NCBI GenBank assembly: GCA_017434755.1 | Contig: JAFRER010000018.1 | Coordinates: 1 to 64,000, forward strand | Source: Oscillospiraceae bacterium | Lineage (GTDB): Bacteria > Bacillota > Clostridia > Oscillospirales > Oscillospiraceae | Direction: 5' to 3' | Length of the DNA: 64,000 nt | Shown: positions 1 through 8,776 of the stretch, piece by piece | Numbering within the stretch: position 1 is the first letter of the stretch | Layout of the letters: every line of letters begins with the position of its first letter | The notes under the pieces: generated by a model | Told to the model about the DNA's origin: nothing | The model's input: the letters and a program-made list of their open reading frames with translations, nothing else | Database searches by the model: none | Position numbers and translations under genes: made by a program

Positions 1-150
1 AAACAGAGCATCGGGGTCTGAAAAGTGCCACTCCGTAATCTGATCGTATTACAAGAAATTCTGTAACAAGATGACACGAGTTCAGGATTCTCCGAAAACC
101 CTGTGTCTTGTTCCCGCTTAATCTGCGCATAACAAAGCTCTTGGCTGAAA

Positions 151-203
151 AAATGCACCCCACCCAACAGAAATGCACCCCGCCTCTGCCCCGGGGTGCA
201 TTT
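151..203. repeat. Triple 11-base repeat, two direct and one inverted copy
   Basis: The word aaatgcacccc occurs at 151-161 and again at 171-181, exactly 20 bases apart, and its reverse complement occurs at 193-203. The second and third copies form a 12-bp stem with a 9-base loop. No T-run follows, so a terminator reading is weak. The two-helical-turn spacing of the direct copies would suit an operator, but no regulator can be named. Confidence 0.55.
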
Positions 204-230
204 GTATCAAAATTAGAGTCATTTCCCAGA

Positions 231-266
231 AGAAAACGACGTGTTTCGGCACGTCGTTTTCTTTTT
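231..266 (+). terminator. Intrinsic terminator
   Basis: A perfect 13-bp stem (231-243 with 250-262) has a 6-base loop and is followed by a T-run to 266. It must serve a transcript entering from left of the window, because no gene on this side precedes it. Confidence 0.85.
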
Positions 267-343
267 ACCGCACTTTTATCGGACTATAGGCAGATCTATA
301 GTTTTTCAGAAGCGCAGATACGCTTTTTTGTTTATTATACATA

Positions 344-372
344 TTGCACAACGGGAGCTCTTGTGGTACACT
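344..372 (+). promoter_or_regulatory. Probable promoter of the hom operon
   Basis: TTGCAC at 344-349 and TACACT at 367-372 are separated by 17 bases. The -35 box is weak and the -10 box matches four of six. It would start a leader of about 50 bases before hom. Inference from the motif only. Confidence 0.4.
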
Positions 373-428
373 GTCGTCGTTCAAAATACACGTGTCTTTA
401 TATTGCGGACACTAAGAGGAGTTAATGT

Positions 429-1577
429 ATGAAAGTTGCAGTTCTTGGATTTGGAACAGTCGGCTACGGCGTTTATGAGATGCTCAAAAACGCGGACGGC
501 CTTGAGCCCGGATCCGTTCTTGTTCGTCCCGGCAAAGACGATGCGGAGTTCAAGGTCACTTCGATCAGCGAGATCACCGAAGACCCCGATATATGGGCAG
601 TCGCCGAAGTGATGGGCGGGACCAATCCCGCTTATGAGTTTGTTTCCGCCGCGCTCCGCGCTGGAAAGCATGTGGTAACGTCCAACAAGGCCCTTGTTGC
701 GGCATACGGGCCGGAGCTTGAGAAGATCGCGGATGAAAAAGGCGTCGCGTTCCTGTTCAGCGCGGCATGCGGCGGTGCCGTCCCCTTCCTCCACAACATT
801 GCTCTTGCCGTTGAAAGCGACAAAATCCTCAGTCTGGGCGGCATACTCAACGGCACCACGAACTATATGCTCGACGCGATGCAGAGCCGCTTCATGACAT
901 ATGCGGATGCTCTCGCGGACGCGCAGGCTCTCGGTTACGCCGAGGCCGATCCCACGGCCGATGTCTCCGGGATGGATGCACTGCGCAAAATAATGCTGGC
1001 ATGCGCCGTTGCCTACAACATGCTCCCTGACAGCGGGCTTTGCTGTGAAGGCATCGAGAGCATAACCGCGGAGGATGTGAACCATATACAGGCAGGAGGC
1101 TATACCTGCAGGCTCGTTACTTCCGGCGGACTTTCCGAAAGCGGACAGCTTTACGCCTATATCGAGCCGGTCCTCTTCCCTGCCAACGCTCCCGAATGCT
1201 CGGTCCTGAAGAATTTCAACATGGCCAAATACATCGGCGAGAACTCCGGTCAGATCGTTTTCATGGGCCAGGGCGCCGGCAGATGGCCGACCGCCTCCGC
1301 CGTGGTCAGGGATCTGAATGACATCCTGCACGGCAAGCGCTTCATGATGCGCCCGGACTGCGAGCGGGTCGCCGCGGACAACTCGCTTTGCGAGCACAAG
1401 TATTATGTCAGGCTGCCCGAGGAACTGGCGGACGCGCTTCCGGCAGAGAAAACAGACGTATATGACGGCATCGCGAGAGTGATCACCAAAGAGATACCCG
1501 TCCAGGCAATGCACGATTTTGCAAAAGAATCCAGAAAGGACGGCAGCAGTGTGTTCTTTGCGGCTATCGGTGAGTGA
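429..1577 (+). CDS. hom: Homoserine dehydrogenase, form without ACT domain
   Basis: This enzyme reduces aspartate semialdehyde to homoserine with NAD(P)H, the branch point to threonine and methionine in the cytoplasm. The N-terminal Rossmann motif GFGTVGYG is at residues 7-14, the SNKALVA segment with its conserved Lys is at 85-91, and the family signature GILNGTTNYML is at 138-148, followed by the GYAEADPTADVSG region. At 382 residues it is shorter than the roughly 430-residue Bacillus type, and the C-terminal ACT regulatory domain is missing. AAGAGGAG precedes the ATG. It is first in an operon with aspartate kinase, three bases downstream, and asd. Feedback control may rest on the kinase, which does carry ACT domains; that is inference. 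Confidence 0.95.
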   Translation: MKVAVLGFGTVGYGVYEMLKNADGLEPGSVLVRPGKDDAEFKVTSISEITEDPDIWAVAEVMGGTNPAYEFVSAALRAGKHVVTSNKALVAAYGPELEKIADEKGVAFLFSAACGGAVPFLHNIALAVESDKILSLGGILNGTTNYMLDAMQSRFMTYADALADAQALGYAEADPTADVSGMDALRKIMLACAVAYNMLPDSGLCCEGIESITAEDVNHIQAGGYTCRLVTSGGLSESGQLYAYIEPVLFPANAPECSVLKNFNMAKYIGENSGQIVFMGQGAGRWPTASAVVRDLNDILHGKRFMMRPDCERVAADNSLCEHKYYVRLPEELADALPAEKTDVYDGIARVITKEIPVQAMHDFAKESRKDGSSVFFAAIGE

Positions 1578-1580
1578 ACG

Positions 1581-2894
1581 ATGCTGAAAACTGTTAAATT
1601 CGGAGGTTCCTCCGTTGCGGGTGCGGATCAGTTCAGGAAAGTAAAGGCGATCGTGGAATCTGACGCATCCAGAAGAGTTGTGGTGGTGTCCGCCGCGGGA
1701 AAGCGCAGTTCGGATGACCACAAGCTCACGGATCTGCTGTATCTGTGTCATGCGCATCTTCAGTACGGCGTATCCTGTGACGAGATATTCGACAGCATAC
1801 GGGACCGTCTGATCTCCATACGGGATGAACTGGGACTGAGCTGCCCGTTGGAGGAAAAACTTCAGGCTCTGCGCGCAAGACTGAACCGGGATTTCAGCGT
1901 GGACGAGCTCGTTTCACGCGGTGAATACTTCACCTCCATGCTCATGGCCGAGTATCTGGGCTACGCCTTTGTAGATGCGGCAGACTGTGTGTTTTTCAAC
2001 TTTGAAGGCCAGCTCGATATGGACAAAACCGGATCGGCCATCAAAACTGCACTGGAAACGTATGACAGGATCGTGATCCCCGGCTTTTACGGCAGCCTCC
2101 CATCGGGCCGGATCAAGGTGATGTCCCGCGGAGGCAGCGATATTTCCGGCGCACTGGCCGCGGCGGCGACAGACTCCGATATATACGAAAACTGGACCGA
2201 TGTTTCGGGGATCCTCATGGCGGATCCCAAGATCGTGGAAAAACCGAGATCCATCTCCAAAATCACTTACGGCGAGCTTCGCGAGCTTGCGTTCATGGGG
2301 GCCTCCGTGCTTCACGAGGAATCCATCCTTCCCGTAAGAGAAAAAGGTATCCCTCTCAACATCCGGAACACCAATCGTCCGGAAGATCCCGGTACGATGA
2401 TCGTGGGAAATGTGGAGGAAGAGGAGGAGGATGAGCGCTTCCTCACCGGCATCGCAGGACGGCGGGGCTTCAATGTGCTCACTCTGCACAGGCATGACAT
2501 GAACCTCAGCCACACGCTTTCCAGAGCTCTGGCCGTGTTCGACAGGTATCATGTGAACGTGGAGCATATCACGCTGGGTCTCGATTCCTTCGCGCTCGTC
2601 GCATCCGCCGCTTCCCTGGGCGACAATCTCTACGAGATCATCTCCGACATGAAAAAAGAATGCCATGCCGAAGATATCGAAGTGCAGGACAACATTGCGC
2701 TGGTCGCGGCTGTAGGTAGAAAGATGTCTTCCCGTCTGGGCACCTCCGGGGAGATCTTCAATGCTCTCGGTTCCAACGGTGTCAACATCCGGACCATTGC
2801 CCAGGGTGCAGATGAACTGTCTATCATCATAGGCGTGGACAACCGTAATTTTGAAACGGCGATCCGTGTGCTTTACGACGGTTTTGCCGGATAA
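1581..2894 (+). CDS. lysC: Aspartate kinase, monofunctional, with C-terminal ACT domains
   Basis: This enzyme phosphorylates aspartate with ATP, the first step of the lysine, threonine and methionine pathway. The kinase signature KFGGSSV is at residues 6-12, and the nucleotide-binding stretch around MSRGGSDISG is near 178. The C-terminal part (about residues 300-437) has two ACT-like segments, including the typical GSNGVNIRTIAQG. Length (437) fits the LysC/AK III type rather than the alpha/beta-subunit type. It starts three bases after hom and ends 19 bases before asd, so the three genes form one transcript. Which end product inhibits it cannot be read from the sequence. The symbol is by family resemblance. 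Confidence 0.93.
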   Translation: MLKTVKFGGSSVAGADQFRKVKAIVESDASRRVVVVSAAGKRSSDDHKLTDLLYLCHAHLQYGVSCDEIFDSIRDRLISIRDELGLSCPLEEKLQALRARLNRDFSVDELVSRGEYFTSMLMAEYLGYAFVDAADCVFFNFEGQLDMDKTGSAIKTALETYDRIVIPGFYGSLPSGRIKVMSRGGSDISGALAAAATDSDIYENWTDVSGILMADPKIVEKPRSISKITYGELRELAFMGASVLHEESILPVREKGIPLNIRNTNRPEDPGTMIVGNVEEEEEDERFLTGIAGRRGFNVLTLHRHDMNLSHTLSRALAVFDRYHVNVEHITLGLDSFALVASAASLGDNLYEIISDMKKECHAEDIEVQDNIALVAAVGRKMSSRLGTSGEIFNALGSNGVNIRTIAQGADELSIIIGVDNRNFETAIRVLYDGFAG

Positions 2895-2913
2895 ATACAA
2901 AGGAGAATGCAGA

Positions 2914-3921
2914 ATGAAAAAGCTTAACATCGCAGTCCTCGGCGCGACCGGTGCCGTCGGTCAGGAAATGCTCAAGGTCCTTGCGGAATACGATCTTCCC
3001 ATCGAGAAGCTTCTTCCTCTCGGAAGTGCGAGGAGCGCAGGCAGGAAGATCCTTTTCAAGGGGAAAGAGGTCGAAATACAGGAAGCGACGGACGGGTGCT
3101 TCAAGGGGATGGACTTCGTCCTCGGCGCCGTTGAGGGAGACATGTCCAAGCGCTTTGCCCCCGCGATCAAGGCGAGCGGGGCCGTATACATCGACAACAG
3201 CTCGGCCTTCCGTCTCGATCCCGAAGTTCCTCTCGTAGTACCGGAGGTGAACGGTGCCGACGCATTCGAAAACAAAGGCATCATAGCCAACCCGAACTGC
3301 TGCACCATCATCGCTCTTATGGCGGTGGCAGGAATAGAAAAGCTCTCCCGGATCGAGAAAATGGTAGTCTGCACCTATCAGGCGGTCTCCGGAGCCGGAC
3401 AGGCGGGCATCGCGGAGCTTGAAAGCCAGATGAAAGCTCTGGCAGCCGGCGAAAAGCCCGAGATAAAGACCTTTGCCACCCAGATAGCTCTGAACGTCAT
3501 CCCCTTCATCGATGCGCCCTACGGCAACGATTACAGCAAAGAGGAGATGAAGATGCAGAATGAGGGGCGGAAGATCCTTCACGATCCCGATCTGAAAGTA
3601 AACTGCACCTGCGTACGTGTTCCCGTAATGCGCTCCCATTCCATCGCCGTCACTCTCCGGACCGCGGAGAAGGTCGACATCGAGAGCGCAAAGAAAGCCA
3701 TTGCTTCCTTCCCGGGTGTCCGTCTGATAGAGGATTATGAGGGCAGATGCTATCCCACTCCGATCGACACGACCGATCAGGACCTCGTGTGGGTGGGCAG
3801 GATCCGTCAGGACCTTACGGATGAAAACGGCATCACGCTCTGGTGCTGCGGTGATCAGATCCGGAAAGGCGCTGCCAGCAACGCCGTGCAGATCCTGAGG
3901 CTGCTTGCCGAAAAGGACTGA
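2914..3921 (+). CDS. asd: Aspartate-semialdehyde dehydrogenase
   Basis: This enzyme reduces aspartyl phosphate to aspartate semialdehyde with NADPH, linking the two preceding genes. The NADP-binding motif GATGAVGQ is near residue 10, the catalytic segment NPNCCTI has the nucleophilic Cys, and the SGAGQAG and later RVPVMRSHS segments are typical. The start ATG at 2914 follows AAAGGAG by a good distance; a longer frame beginning at 2851 would overlap the kinase gene and lacks a binding site. The protein is 335 residues, normal for the family. A bidirectional terminator follows directly. The fixed order hom-kinase-asd makes this a compact aspartate-family operon. Confidence 0.96.
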   Translation: MKKLNIAVLGATGAVGQEMLKVLAEYDLPIEKLLPLGSARSAGRKILFKGKEVEIQEATDGCFKGMDFVLGAVEGDMSKRFAPAIKASGAVYIDNSSAFRLDPEVPLVVPEVNGADAFENKGIIANPNCCTIIALMAVAGIEKLSRIEKMVVCTYQAVSGAGQAGIAELESQMKALAAGEKPEIKTFATQIALNVIPFIDAPYGNDYSKEEMKMQNEGRKILHDPDLKVNCTCVRVPVMRSHSIAVTLRTAEKVDIESAKKAIASFPGVRLIEDYEGRCYPTPIDTTDQDLVWVGRIRQDLTDENGITLWCCGDQIRKGAASNAVQILRLLAEKD

Positions 3922-3935
3922 TCCTTAATAAAAGC

Positions 3936-3973
3936 AAAACAGCGTTCCGTCTTTTCAGACAGAACGCTGTTTT
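3936..3973. terminator. Bidirectional terminator between asd and the MATE gene
   Basis: A 12-bp stem (3936-3947 with 3962-3973) encloses a short inner stem. An A-run on the left and a T-run on the right make it work in both directions. The hairpin abuts the stop codon of the convergent MATE gene at 3974. Confidence 0.85.
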
Positions 3974-5356
3974 TCATGCCACCAGATTGTTGACCCATTT
4001 TCTGCTTCTCAGGAACAGCCAGCCTATTACGCACTTTATCAGTTCCAGCGACTGGACGACACAATACATCGGTAGTATTCTCACGTCTGTGAACCTGGAG
4101 AGGATAAACGCTGTCGGAATGCACAGCACCCACATGAACACGCTGTCAAACAGAAAAGTGATGATCGTCTTGCCGCCGGAGCGCAGCGTGAAATAGCAGG
4201 TGTTGGTAAATGCGAGGAATGGCATCAGACAGGCTGTGACCGTTATCATCTGCGAAGCGAGATTCTTGACCGTTTCGGATGTGTTGTATACCTTCGGTAT
4301 CTGAGGGGCAAGGAGTATCATGATCCCTCCCACGAATGCGCACATCACCACAGCAAACGCGATAAGCTTCCGGTCGTCCTCGACCGCCTCCTCCAGTTCC
4401 CCTGCTCCGAGCCTCTGGCCCACCAGGATCGACACCGTAGAACCCATGGCAAGGACGGCACAGAAAAAGAGATTGGTGATCGTAGACGCGATGTTTGTGG
4501 CGGAGACCACTTCAAGTCCTCTCATCGAGTAGCACTGATTCATGAATGTCATTCCGCACGACCACAGGAGTTCATTCATCAGCAGGGGCATCCCCGTCTT
4601 TGTCACATTTCTTATAAGGGCGGAAGGCACCTTCAGAGTCGAATACAGACCTTTCATAAAGGGTGCTGCCGTTTTGCCCGCATGTGAATGTATGACCACT
4701 ATTGCACATTCAGCCAGTCTCGCAATGACTGTGGCAAGCGCCGCACCTTTCACTCCCATGACGGGAAAGCCCAGTTTGCCGAATATGAAAATATAGTTGA
4801 AAACAAGGTTGATCAGGACTGCCGCGATACCTGCCTTCATGGGCAGCATGGTCTCTCCGGTATCGCGCAGCGTGCCGGCATATACCTGAATGACCGCAAA
4901 CGGAATGATCTGCAGATACATGACGGACAGATACTCTTTTGCGTACAAAAAAGCCGCCTGCAGGTCCAGACCCTCTTCTCCCTCATGCAGGAACAGAGAG
5001 ATCAGCTTCTCGTGGAACAGAAGGAGCAGCGTGAACGCGATAACGACGATCAGTGACGCTGCCCATATCTTAAGGCGCATCGTCGCGCGGACACCTTCCT
5101 TGTCGCCTTTTCCGTAATACTGCGCGGTGAAAATGCCCGCTGCCGCGACAGCAGCAAACATGCACAGGCTGAAAACGAAAAACAGCTGGTTGACGATCGC
5201 CACGCCGGACATGGGTTCTGTTCCGACCTGCCCCACCATGATATTGTCGAGCAGATTGACAAAATTGGTTATTACATTCTGTACGAGCACGGGGATCATT
5301 ACCGAAAACATCTTCCGGTAGAATTTCCGGCTCCCTATCAATGATCTCAGATCCAT
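3974..5356 (-). CDS. MATE family multidrug/toxin exporter
   Basis: This is a membrane antiporter of the MATE (NorM/DinF) superfamily, 460 residues with about twelve hydrophobic segments. The family-typical opening PVLVQNVITNFVNLLDNIMVG near residue 22 and the repeat-half motif SILVGQRLGAGE around 310 are seen. Such proteins expel cationic drugs or metabolites with Na+ or H+; the substrate here is unknown. It stands alone, since a terminator (5391-5424) lies just upstream and another at its end. The start codon has only a weak purine-rich binding site, so the exact start is less sure. A second MATE gene lies at 62077-63444 and is clearly distinct in sequence. Confidence 0.92.
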   Translation of the reverse strand: MDLRSLIGSRKFYRKMFSVMIPVLVQNVITNFVNLLDNIMVGQVGTEPMSGVAIVNQLFFVFSLCMFAAVAAAGIFTAQYYGKGDKEGVRATMRLKIWAASLIVVIAFTLLLLFHEKLISLFLHEGEEGLDLQAAFLYAKEYLSVMYLQIIPFAVIQVYAGTLRDTGETMLPMKAGIAAVLINLVFNYIFIFGKLGFPVMGVKGAALATVIARLAECAIVVIHSHAGKTAAPFMKGLYSTLKVPSALIRNVTKTGMPLLMNELLWSCGMTFMNQCYSMRGLEVVSATNIASTITNLFFCAVLAMGSTVSILVGQRLGAGELEEAVEDDRKLIAFAVVMCAFVGGIMILLAPQIPKVYNTSETVKNLASQMITVTACLMPFLAFTNTCYFTLRSGGKTIITFLFDSVFMWVLCIPTAFILSRFTDVRILPMYCVVQSLELIKCVIGWLFLRSRKWVNNLVA

Positions 5357-5390
5357 ATCACTACCAAAGCTTCTTTCAGCGAACAGTCTT

Positions 5391-5424
5391 AAAAACCGCA
5401 GCTGCAGTCTGTGCAGCTGCGGTT
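5391..5424 (-). terminator. Terminator after the F420-ligase-like gene
   Basis: A perfect 13-bp stem (5394-5406 with 5412-5424) has a 5-base loop. On the minus strand it is followed by a T-run (plus-strand A-run 5391-5395). It lies 29 bases beyond the stop codon of the gene at 5453. Confidence 0.9.
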
Positions 5425-5452
5425 AATCTGTCCTTTTTGATCGAATGAGCGT

Positions 5453-6646
5453 TTATTCCGTGGTGTAGTTATCAAAGTATCCCTGGATGTAAACGATCGG
5501 TGTTCCCTTGTCTCCGCTGCCTGAGGTGAGGTCGCAGAGAGAGCCGATAAGATCGGTAAGCCGACGGGGCGTCGTCCCTTCAGAGACCATTTTGCCTACC
5601 AGATCAGCGTCCTTTTTCCGGATCTCCTGCTTGATGGCGCTGCCGAGGGCCTCTCCGGACAGCTCCGCAAAATCATTGTCCGCGAGATACTTGAGCTTAA
5701 GCTCACTGGGGGTTCCGTCAAGCCCTGAGGTGTATGCAGGGGACACCACGGGATCGGCCAGCTCCCAGATCTTTCCTACAGGATCTTTGAAAGCGCCGTC
5801 GCCGTATACCATGACTTCAACATGCTTTCCGGTCTTTTCCAGAACGATGGCCTGGATCTGTTCCACCAGTCCCTGGCAGTCTCTCGGGAAGAGCTTTACC
5901 CTGTCCTCGGTCGCCTTGTTGCTTCCGAGGAGCCCGTATTTCTCATTGTATCCGCTACCGTTGACAGGGGACGTCATGATCTCATCAAGTCCGAAGACCT
6001 TCTGTGCACCCGCAGCCTTGAGGAGGCGTTTCGTCCTGGCGCGCGTGTGGATATCGCAGCAGATGACATCCCCGGTATAGTCAAGGATCTTCCTGCAGTC
6101 GTTGGCAAAGATCACTTCGACCTCGGCTCCGGATTCCTTTATCAGCTGCATGTAGTATTCGACATAATCCATTCCGGTGAATCTGTGCTTTACATATCCG
6201 AAAAGCTCACGGTACTGTTCAAGACTAAGCACGTCCCTGTACGGATCCACGCCTTTTTCATCAAGAAGGTCTATGTCGAACAGGTGGTTCCCGACCTCAT
6301 CGGACGGATAGGAAAGCATCAGCGTGATCTTCTTTGCGCCTTTTGCAATGCCCCTGAGGCATATGGCAAAGCGGTTGCGGCTGAGGATCGGGAAAATGAC
6401 CCCGATATGCTCACCGCCGAGCTTCGCCTTCACATCGGCGGCGATATCGTCCGTTCCTGCATAGTTGCCCTGTGCGCGTGCGACGATCGCTTCGGTCATC
6501 GCTATGACATCTCTGTCTCTGATCTCGAGTTCGCCGTTTTCTGCAGCTGCAAACACGCAGTCTGTCACGATCTTAGCCACGTCATCCCCGCTGCGGATGA
6601 TAGGTGCGCGAATACCTCTTGAGGAGGTCCCAACCATTCTGCTCAT
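5453..6646 (-). CDS. Coenzyme F420-0:L-glutamate ligase-like protein
   Basis: This 397-residue protein resembles the F420 gamma-glutamyl ligase family (CofE/FbiB N-terminal domain, PF01996). Segments seen are the opening VGTSSRGIRAPII, the ITEAIVARAQGN-like stretch (here MTEAIVARAQGN) near residue 55, and the acidic metal-binding regions including VMVYGDGAFKDP. CofE itself adds glutamate to F420-0 with GTP. No other F420 gene is in the window, and most Clostridia lack F420, so the true substrate is open. The start at 6646 has GGAGAG ten bases upstream; a longer frame from 6730 is refused because a good promoter (6708-6736) sits inside it. It is a single-gene transcript ending at 5391-5424. 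Confidence 0.8.
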   Translation of the reverse strand: MSRMVGTSSRGIRAPIIRSGDDVAKIVTDCVFAAAENGELEIRDRDVIAMTEAIVARAQGNYAGTDDIAADVKAKLGGEHIGVIFPILSRNRFAICLRGIAKGAKKITLMLSYPSDEVGNHLFDIDLLDEKGVDPYRDVLSLEQYRELFGYVKHRFTGMDYVEYYMQLIKESGAEVEVIFANDCRKILDYTGDVICCDIHTRARTKRLLKAAGAQKVFGLDEIMTSPVNGSGYNEKYGLLGSNKATEDRVKLFPRDCQGLVEQIQAIVLEKTGKHVEVMVYGDGAFKDPVGKIWELADPVVSPAYTSGLDGTPSELKLKYLADNDFAELSGEALGSAIKQEIRKKDADLVGKMVSEGTTPRRLTDLIGSLCDLTSGSGDKGTPIVYIQGYFDNYTTE

Positions 6647-6707
6647 ATCCGATATCTCTCCTTCATGATTTTTAGAAAGTACAATACTGAAGCAAAACAA
6701 CAGAATC

Positions 6708-6736
6708 AGTATAATACAAGGGATATGCAATGTAAA
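6708..6736 (-). promoter_or_regulatory. Promoter of the F420-ligase-like gene
   Basis: On the minus strand TTTACA (6736-6731) and TATACT (6713-6708) are 17 bases apart, each matching five of six consensus bases. Transcription would start near 6701, giving a leader of about 55 bases before the ATG at 6646. Confidence 0.6.
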
Positions 6737-6775
6737 ACATATGTTTTATCTGTCATATTTTTTTGATCTGATGTT

Positions 6776-7201
6776 TCAGAACTCATCGTCCCTGAGGACA
6801 TCTACTATGGTTTCAACGCCGTTTTCAACGAGCGTGAACACAGAAAAGCCCTCGTAATCGAGCTGCCCGTCCTCCGAACCCGGTTCGCCGAGACAGCTGG
6901 GGCCGTAATCCTGAAACTCCGGCCAGCCGATTGCTTCATAGAGCTCTTCGACTGTTTCTCCGATCAGTCCCAGGGCTGTCTGGTATTTTTCATTGTCAAG
7001 GCCTGTTTCTTCCGGCTGTGCAGTCTCATTGGGAGTATCCGGCTCGATCTGCACTTCCTCTGTCGGGGCAGGTTTTTCCGTTTCCGTCACGGGTGCGGGC
7101 GTTTCCACAACGACCGTCGTCTCGTGCTTCTCGCTCCCGCATGCTGTCAGAAGCAGCCCTGTAAAAACAAATGCAAGCAGCAGTATGAGTATCTTTTTCA
7201 T
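6776..7201 (-). CDS. Small lipoprotein of unknown function
   Basis: A 141-residue predicted lipoprotein. The signal peptide has two Lys followed by a hydrophobic core and the lipobox LTAC, giving Cys-21 as the lipidated residue. A low-complexity linker rich in Pro, Thr and Glu spans about residues 27-65, as in surface lipoproteins that must cross the wall. The globular part (about 70-141) is small and acidic with no family I recognise. GGAGGAAAAC precedes the ATG. It lies 18 bases after the SLH/transglutaminase gene and is the last gene of the envelope cassette, which suggests a role outside the membrane; this is inference from position. Confidence 0.8.
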   Translation of the reverse strand: MKKILILLLAFVFTGLLLTACGSEKHETTVVVETPAPVTETEKPAPTEEVQIEPDTPNETAQPEETGLDNEKYQTALGLIGETVEELYEAIGWPEFQDYGPSCLGEPGSEDGQLDYEGFSVFTLVENGVETIVDVLRDDEF

Positions 7202-7219
7202 GTTTTCCTCCGAATAGCG

Positions 7220-8776
7220 TTATTTTCTCGTATACCGGATGTACATCCAGCCTTTCATTTCATCATGGAGCTTAAAGAACATATCGTAGTTCTTTCCGCT
7301 TCTCCTGTGCAGCATAACAAGTTCGGGATCGCAGATGTACGGTGTGCCGTCCTCGATGATCTCACACCAGCCGTGTGGCTCATACTCACGCCCGACGGTC
7401 CCGCTGAACACCACTGCGTCATATCCGAGCGCTCTGGCCAGCATGCAGAAGGTCCCTGCATAGCTGTAGCAGTTGCCTCTCCCGGTGCTGAGCATGAGCA
7501 ATGCTTCTTTCTGAGCAAATGTTGTATCCCCGTATTTATAGTAATTGCGCCTCAGGTAACTGAAGGAAGACACCGTATATTCGAACAGTTCCTTGAGAAG
7601 CTCCTCCCTCGTCATCCCTTCATGGTACAGGCTGTCAATTACCTCATACACCAGCGCGTCCAGTTCCGGATCCCCGCAGGTATAGATCCCGTCGCTCCCG
7701 AACTTGAAACCGTCGACAAAAACAAGGGTATCCCGCTCTCCGTCGAAGGTATAGCCTTCCTGTTCGAAATCTCTGGCAAAATGTCCGTCCGCGTCTATAT
7801 AATACAGTCTTCCGCCGTTAAAGAACCTGCCTTCCGGCTGCTTTTCAAGTGCCTTGCCGGATGTCCATTTTTCTCCCCCGGCAAAACGCTCATATTCGTG
7901 TTCCACCGCCGCTTCGACGAGAGGAAGATAGTATTCATCTTCCGGCCTGTACTCGAGGATGCCTCCGACGAACTCATCCGGCGGAAGCTCTGAGCTGTCT
8001 CTGCCGAGCACTCTGTTCATGAGTCTTACGGCATCTATCCTTGTAATGCCGCTGTACGGATCGGCGGCGGTCTTTTCGCCGTATTCGATCCAGCCTCTTT
8101 CCGCTGCGATGCAGAAAGCGCCGTATGTTGGTTCCTTCTCCGTAATGTCGGAAAAACTGTATGTTCCGTCGGCAGGAGGATAAAAGGAGGCAAGCATGCG
8201 TATGAGCTCTCCGCGGCTCATATCATCCTCCGGATAAAAACGGCTGTCGGTGCATATGCCGAGATCTTTCAGCGCTCCGGCGGGCTCAGCATATTCCGAT
8301 TCTTCATCTATATCCTCGAACCGCCCCCCGGTTTCGGGTTTTTCCGAAAGGACGGACCAGATCATCCGTGCGGCATCTCCCCGGCTGAGTGTGTCGTCGG
8401 CATGGAACAGCCCCTGTTCATCCGCAAATAAATACGGAACGTGGTTTTCCGTGTCCAGCGAAATGATATATCTGGCGGTGTACTCCTCATCGATCTTCGC
8501 CGTTATCTCCGAAGGCCGGAGCAGCTTCCCGTTTTCATTTTCCCATCCGAGAAAGGTATATCCGCTGACTTCCTCCGGCTCATCAAGGATCACCGGGGTG
8601 TTGATGAGCGTGGTTATACGTTTTTTCGTTCCGTCAAAGTAATTCAGCGTTACGGTAACACTGTAATTCTCCCAGATATAATCCTCGTTGCGCACGCTGT
8701 CCAGATGCCTCACGTATAAGGCGCTTCCCGCAGCCAGTGCAAGTGCGAATATGAATGCCGCAATGATCACGATCAC
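7220..8776 (-). CDS. Membrane-anchored protein with InlB-like, SLH-like and transglutaminase-like domains
   Basis: Domains in order: an N-terminal membrane anchor (1-22), an InlB B-repeat-like segment with the YTFLGW motif (about 38-103), two to three SLH-like motifs (about 110-270), and a C-terminal transglutaminase-like domain with Cys-436 in GRGNCYSY, His-468 in EPHGW and Asp-483 as a plausible catalytic triad. SLH motifs usually bind pyruvylated wall polysaccharide; bacterial transglutaminase-like domains are often proteases or amidases, so the reaction is uncertain. The start is problematic: the frame opens with GTG at 8776, the in-frame upstream stretch to the stop at 8837 is Lys/Ser-rich as expected for a cytoplasmic tail but holds no ATG, GTG or TTG. 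A frameshift or unusual start is possible. Confidence 0.75.
   Translation of the reverse strand: MIVIIAAFIFALALAAGSALYVRHLDSVRNEDYIWENYSVTVTLNYFDGTKKRITTLINTPVILDEPEEVSGYTFLGWENENGKLLRPSEITAKIDEEYTARYIISLDTENHVPYLFADEQGLFHADDTLSRGDAARMIWSVLSEKPETGGRFEDIDEESEYAEPAGALKDLGICTDSRFYPEDDMSRGELIRMLASFYPPADGTYSFSDITEKEPTYGAFCIAAERGWIEYGEKTAADPYSGITRIDAVRLMNRVLGRDSSELPPDEFVGGILEYRPEDEYYLPLVEAAVEHEYERFAGGEKWTSGKALEKQPEGRFFNGGRLYYIDADGHFARDFEQEGYTFDGERDTLVFVDGFKFGSDGIYTCGDPELDALVYEVIDSLYHEGMTREELLKELFEYTVSSFSYLRRNYYKYGDTTFAQKEALLMLSTGRGNCYSYAGTFCMLARALGYDAVVFSGTVGREYEPHGWCEIIEDGTPYICDPELVMLHRRSGKNYDMFFKLHDEMKGWMYIRYTRK

Larger units (their letters stand above)
1..428. other. Non-coding leader region upstream of hom
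   Basis: No convincing gene is seen here. The short open frames lack a good ribosome binding site and have no recognisable product. The stretch contains three copies of an 11-base repeat (151-203), a strong hairpin terminator (231-266) that probably ends a gene lying left of the window, a weak 5-bp hairpin followed by T residues (310-330), and the likely hom promoter (344-372). No T-box or riboswitch core was recognised in the leader before hom. Confidence 0.6.

Noticed and set aside
305-330. Second terminator before hom
   Set aside because: The stem is only 5 bp and lies just before the hom promoter; too weak to call beside the strong hairpin at 231-266.
381-1757. A 458-codon minus-strand frame over hom
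   Set aside because: Antisense of hom and the start of the kinase gene; no ribosome binding site and no recognisable domain.
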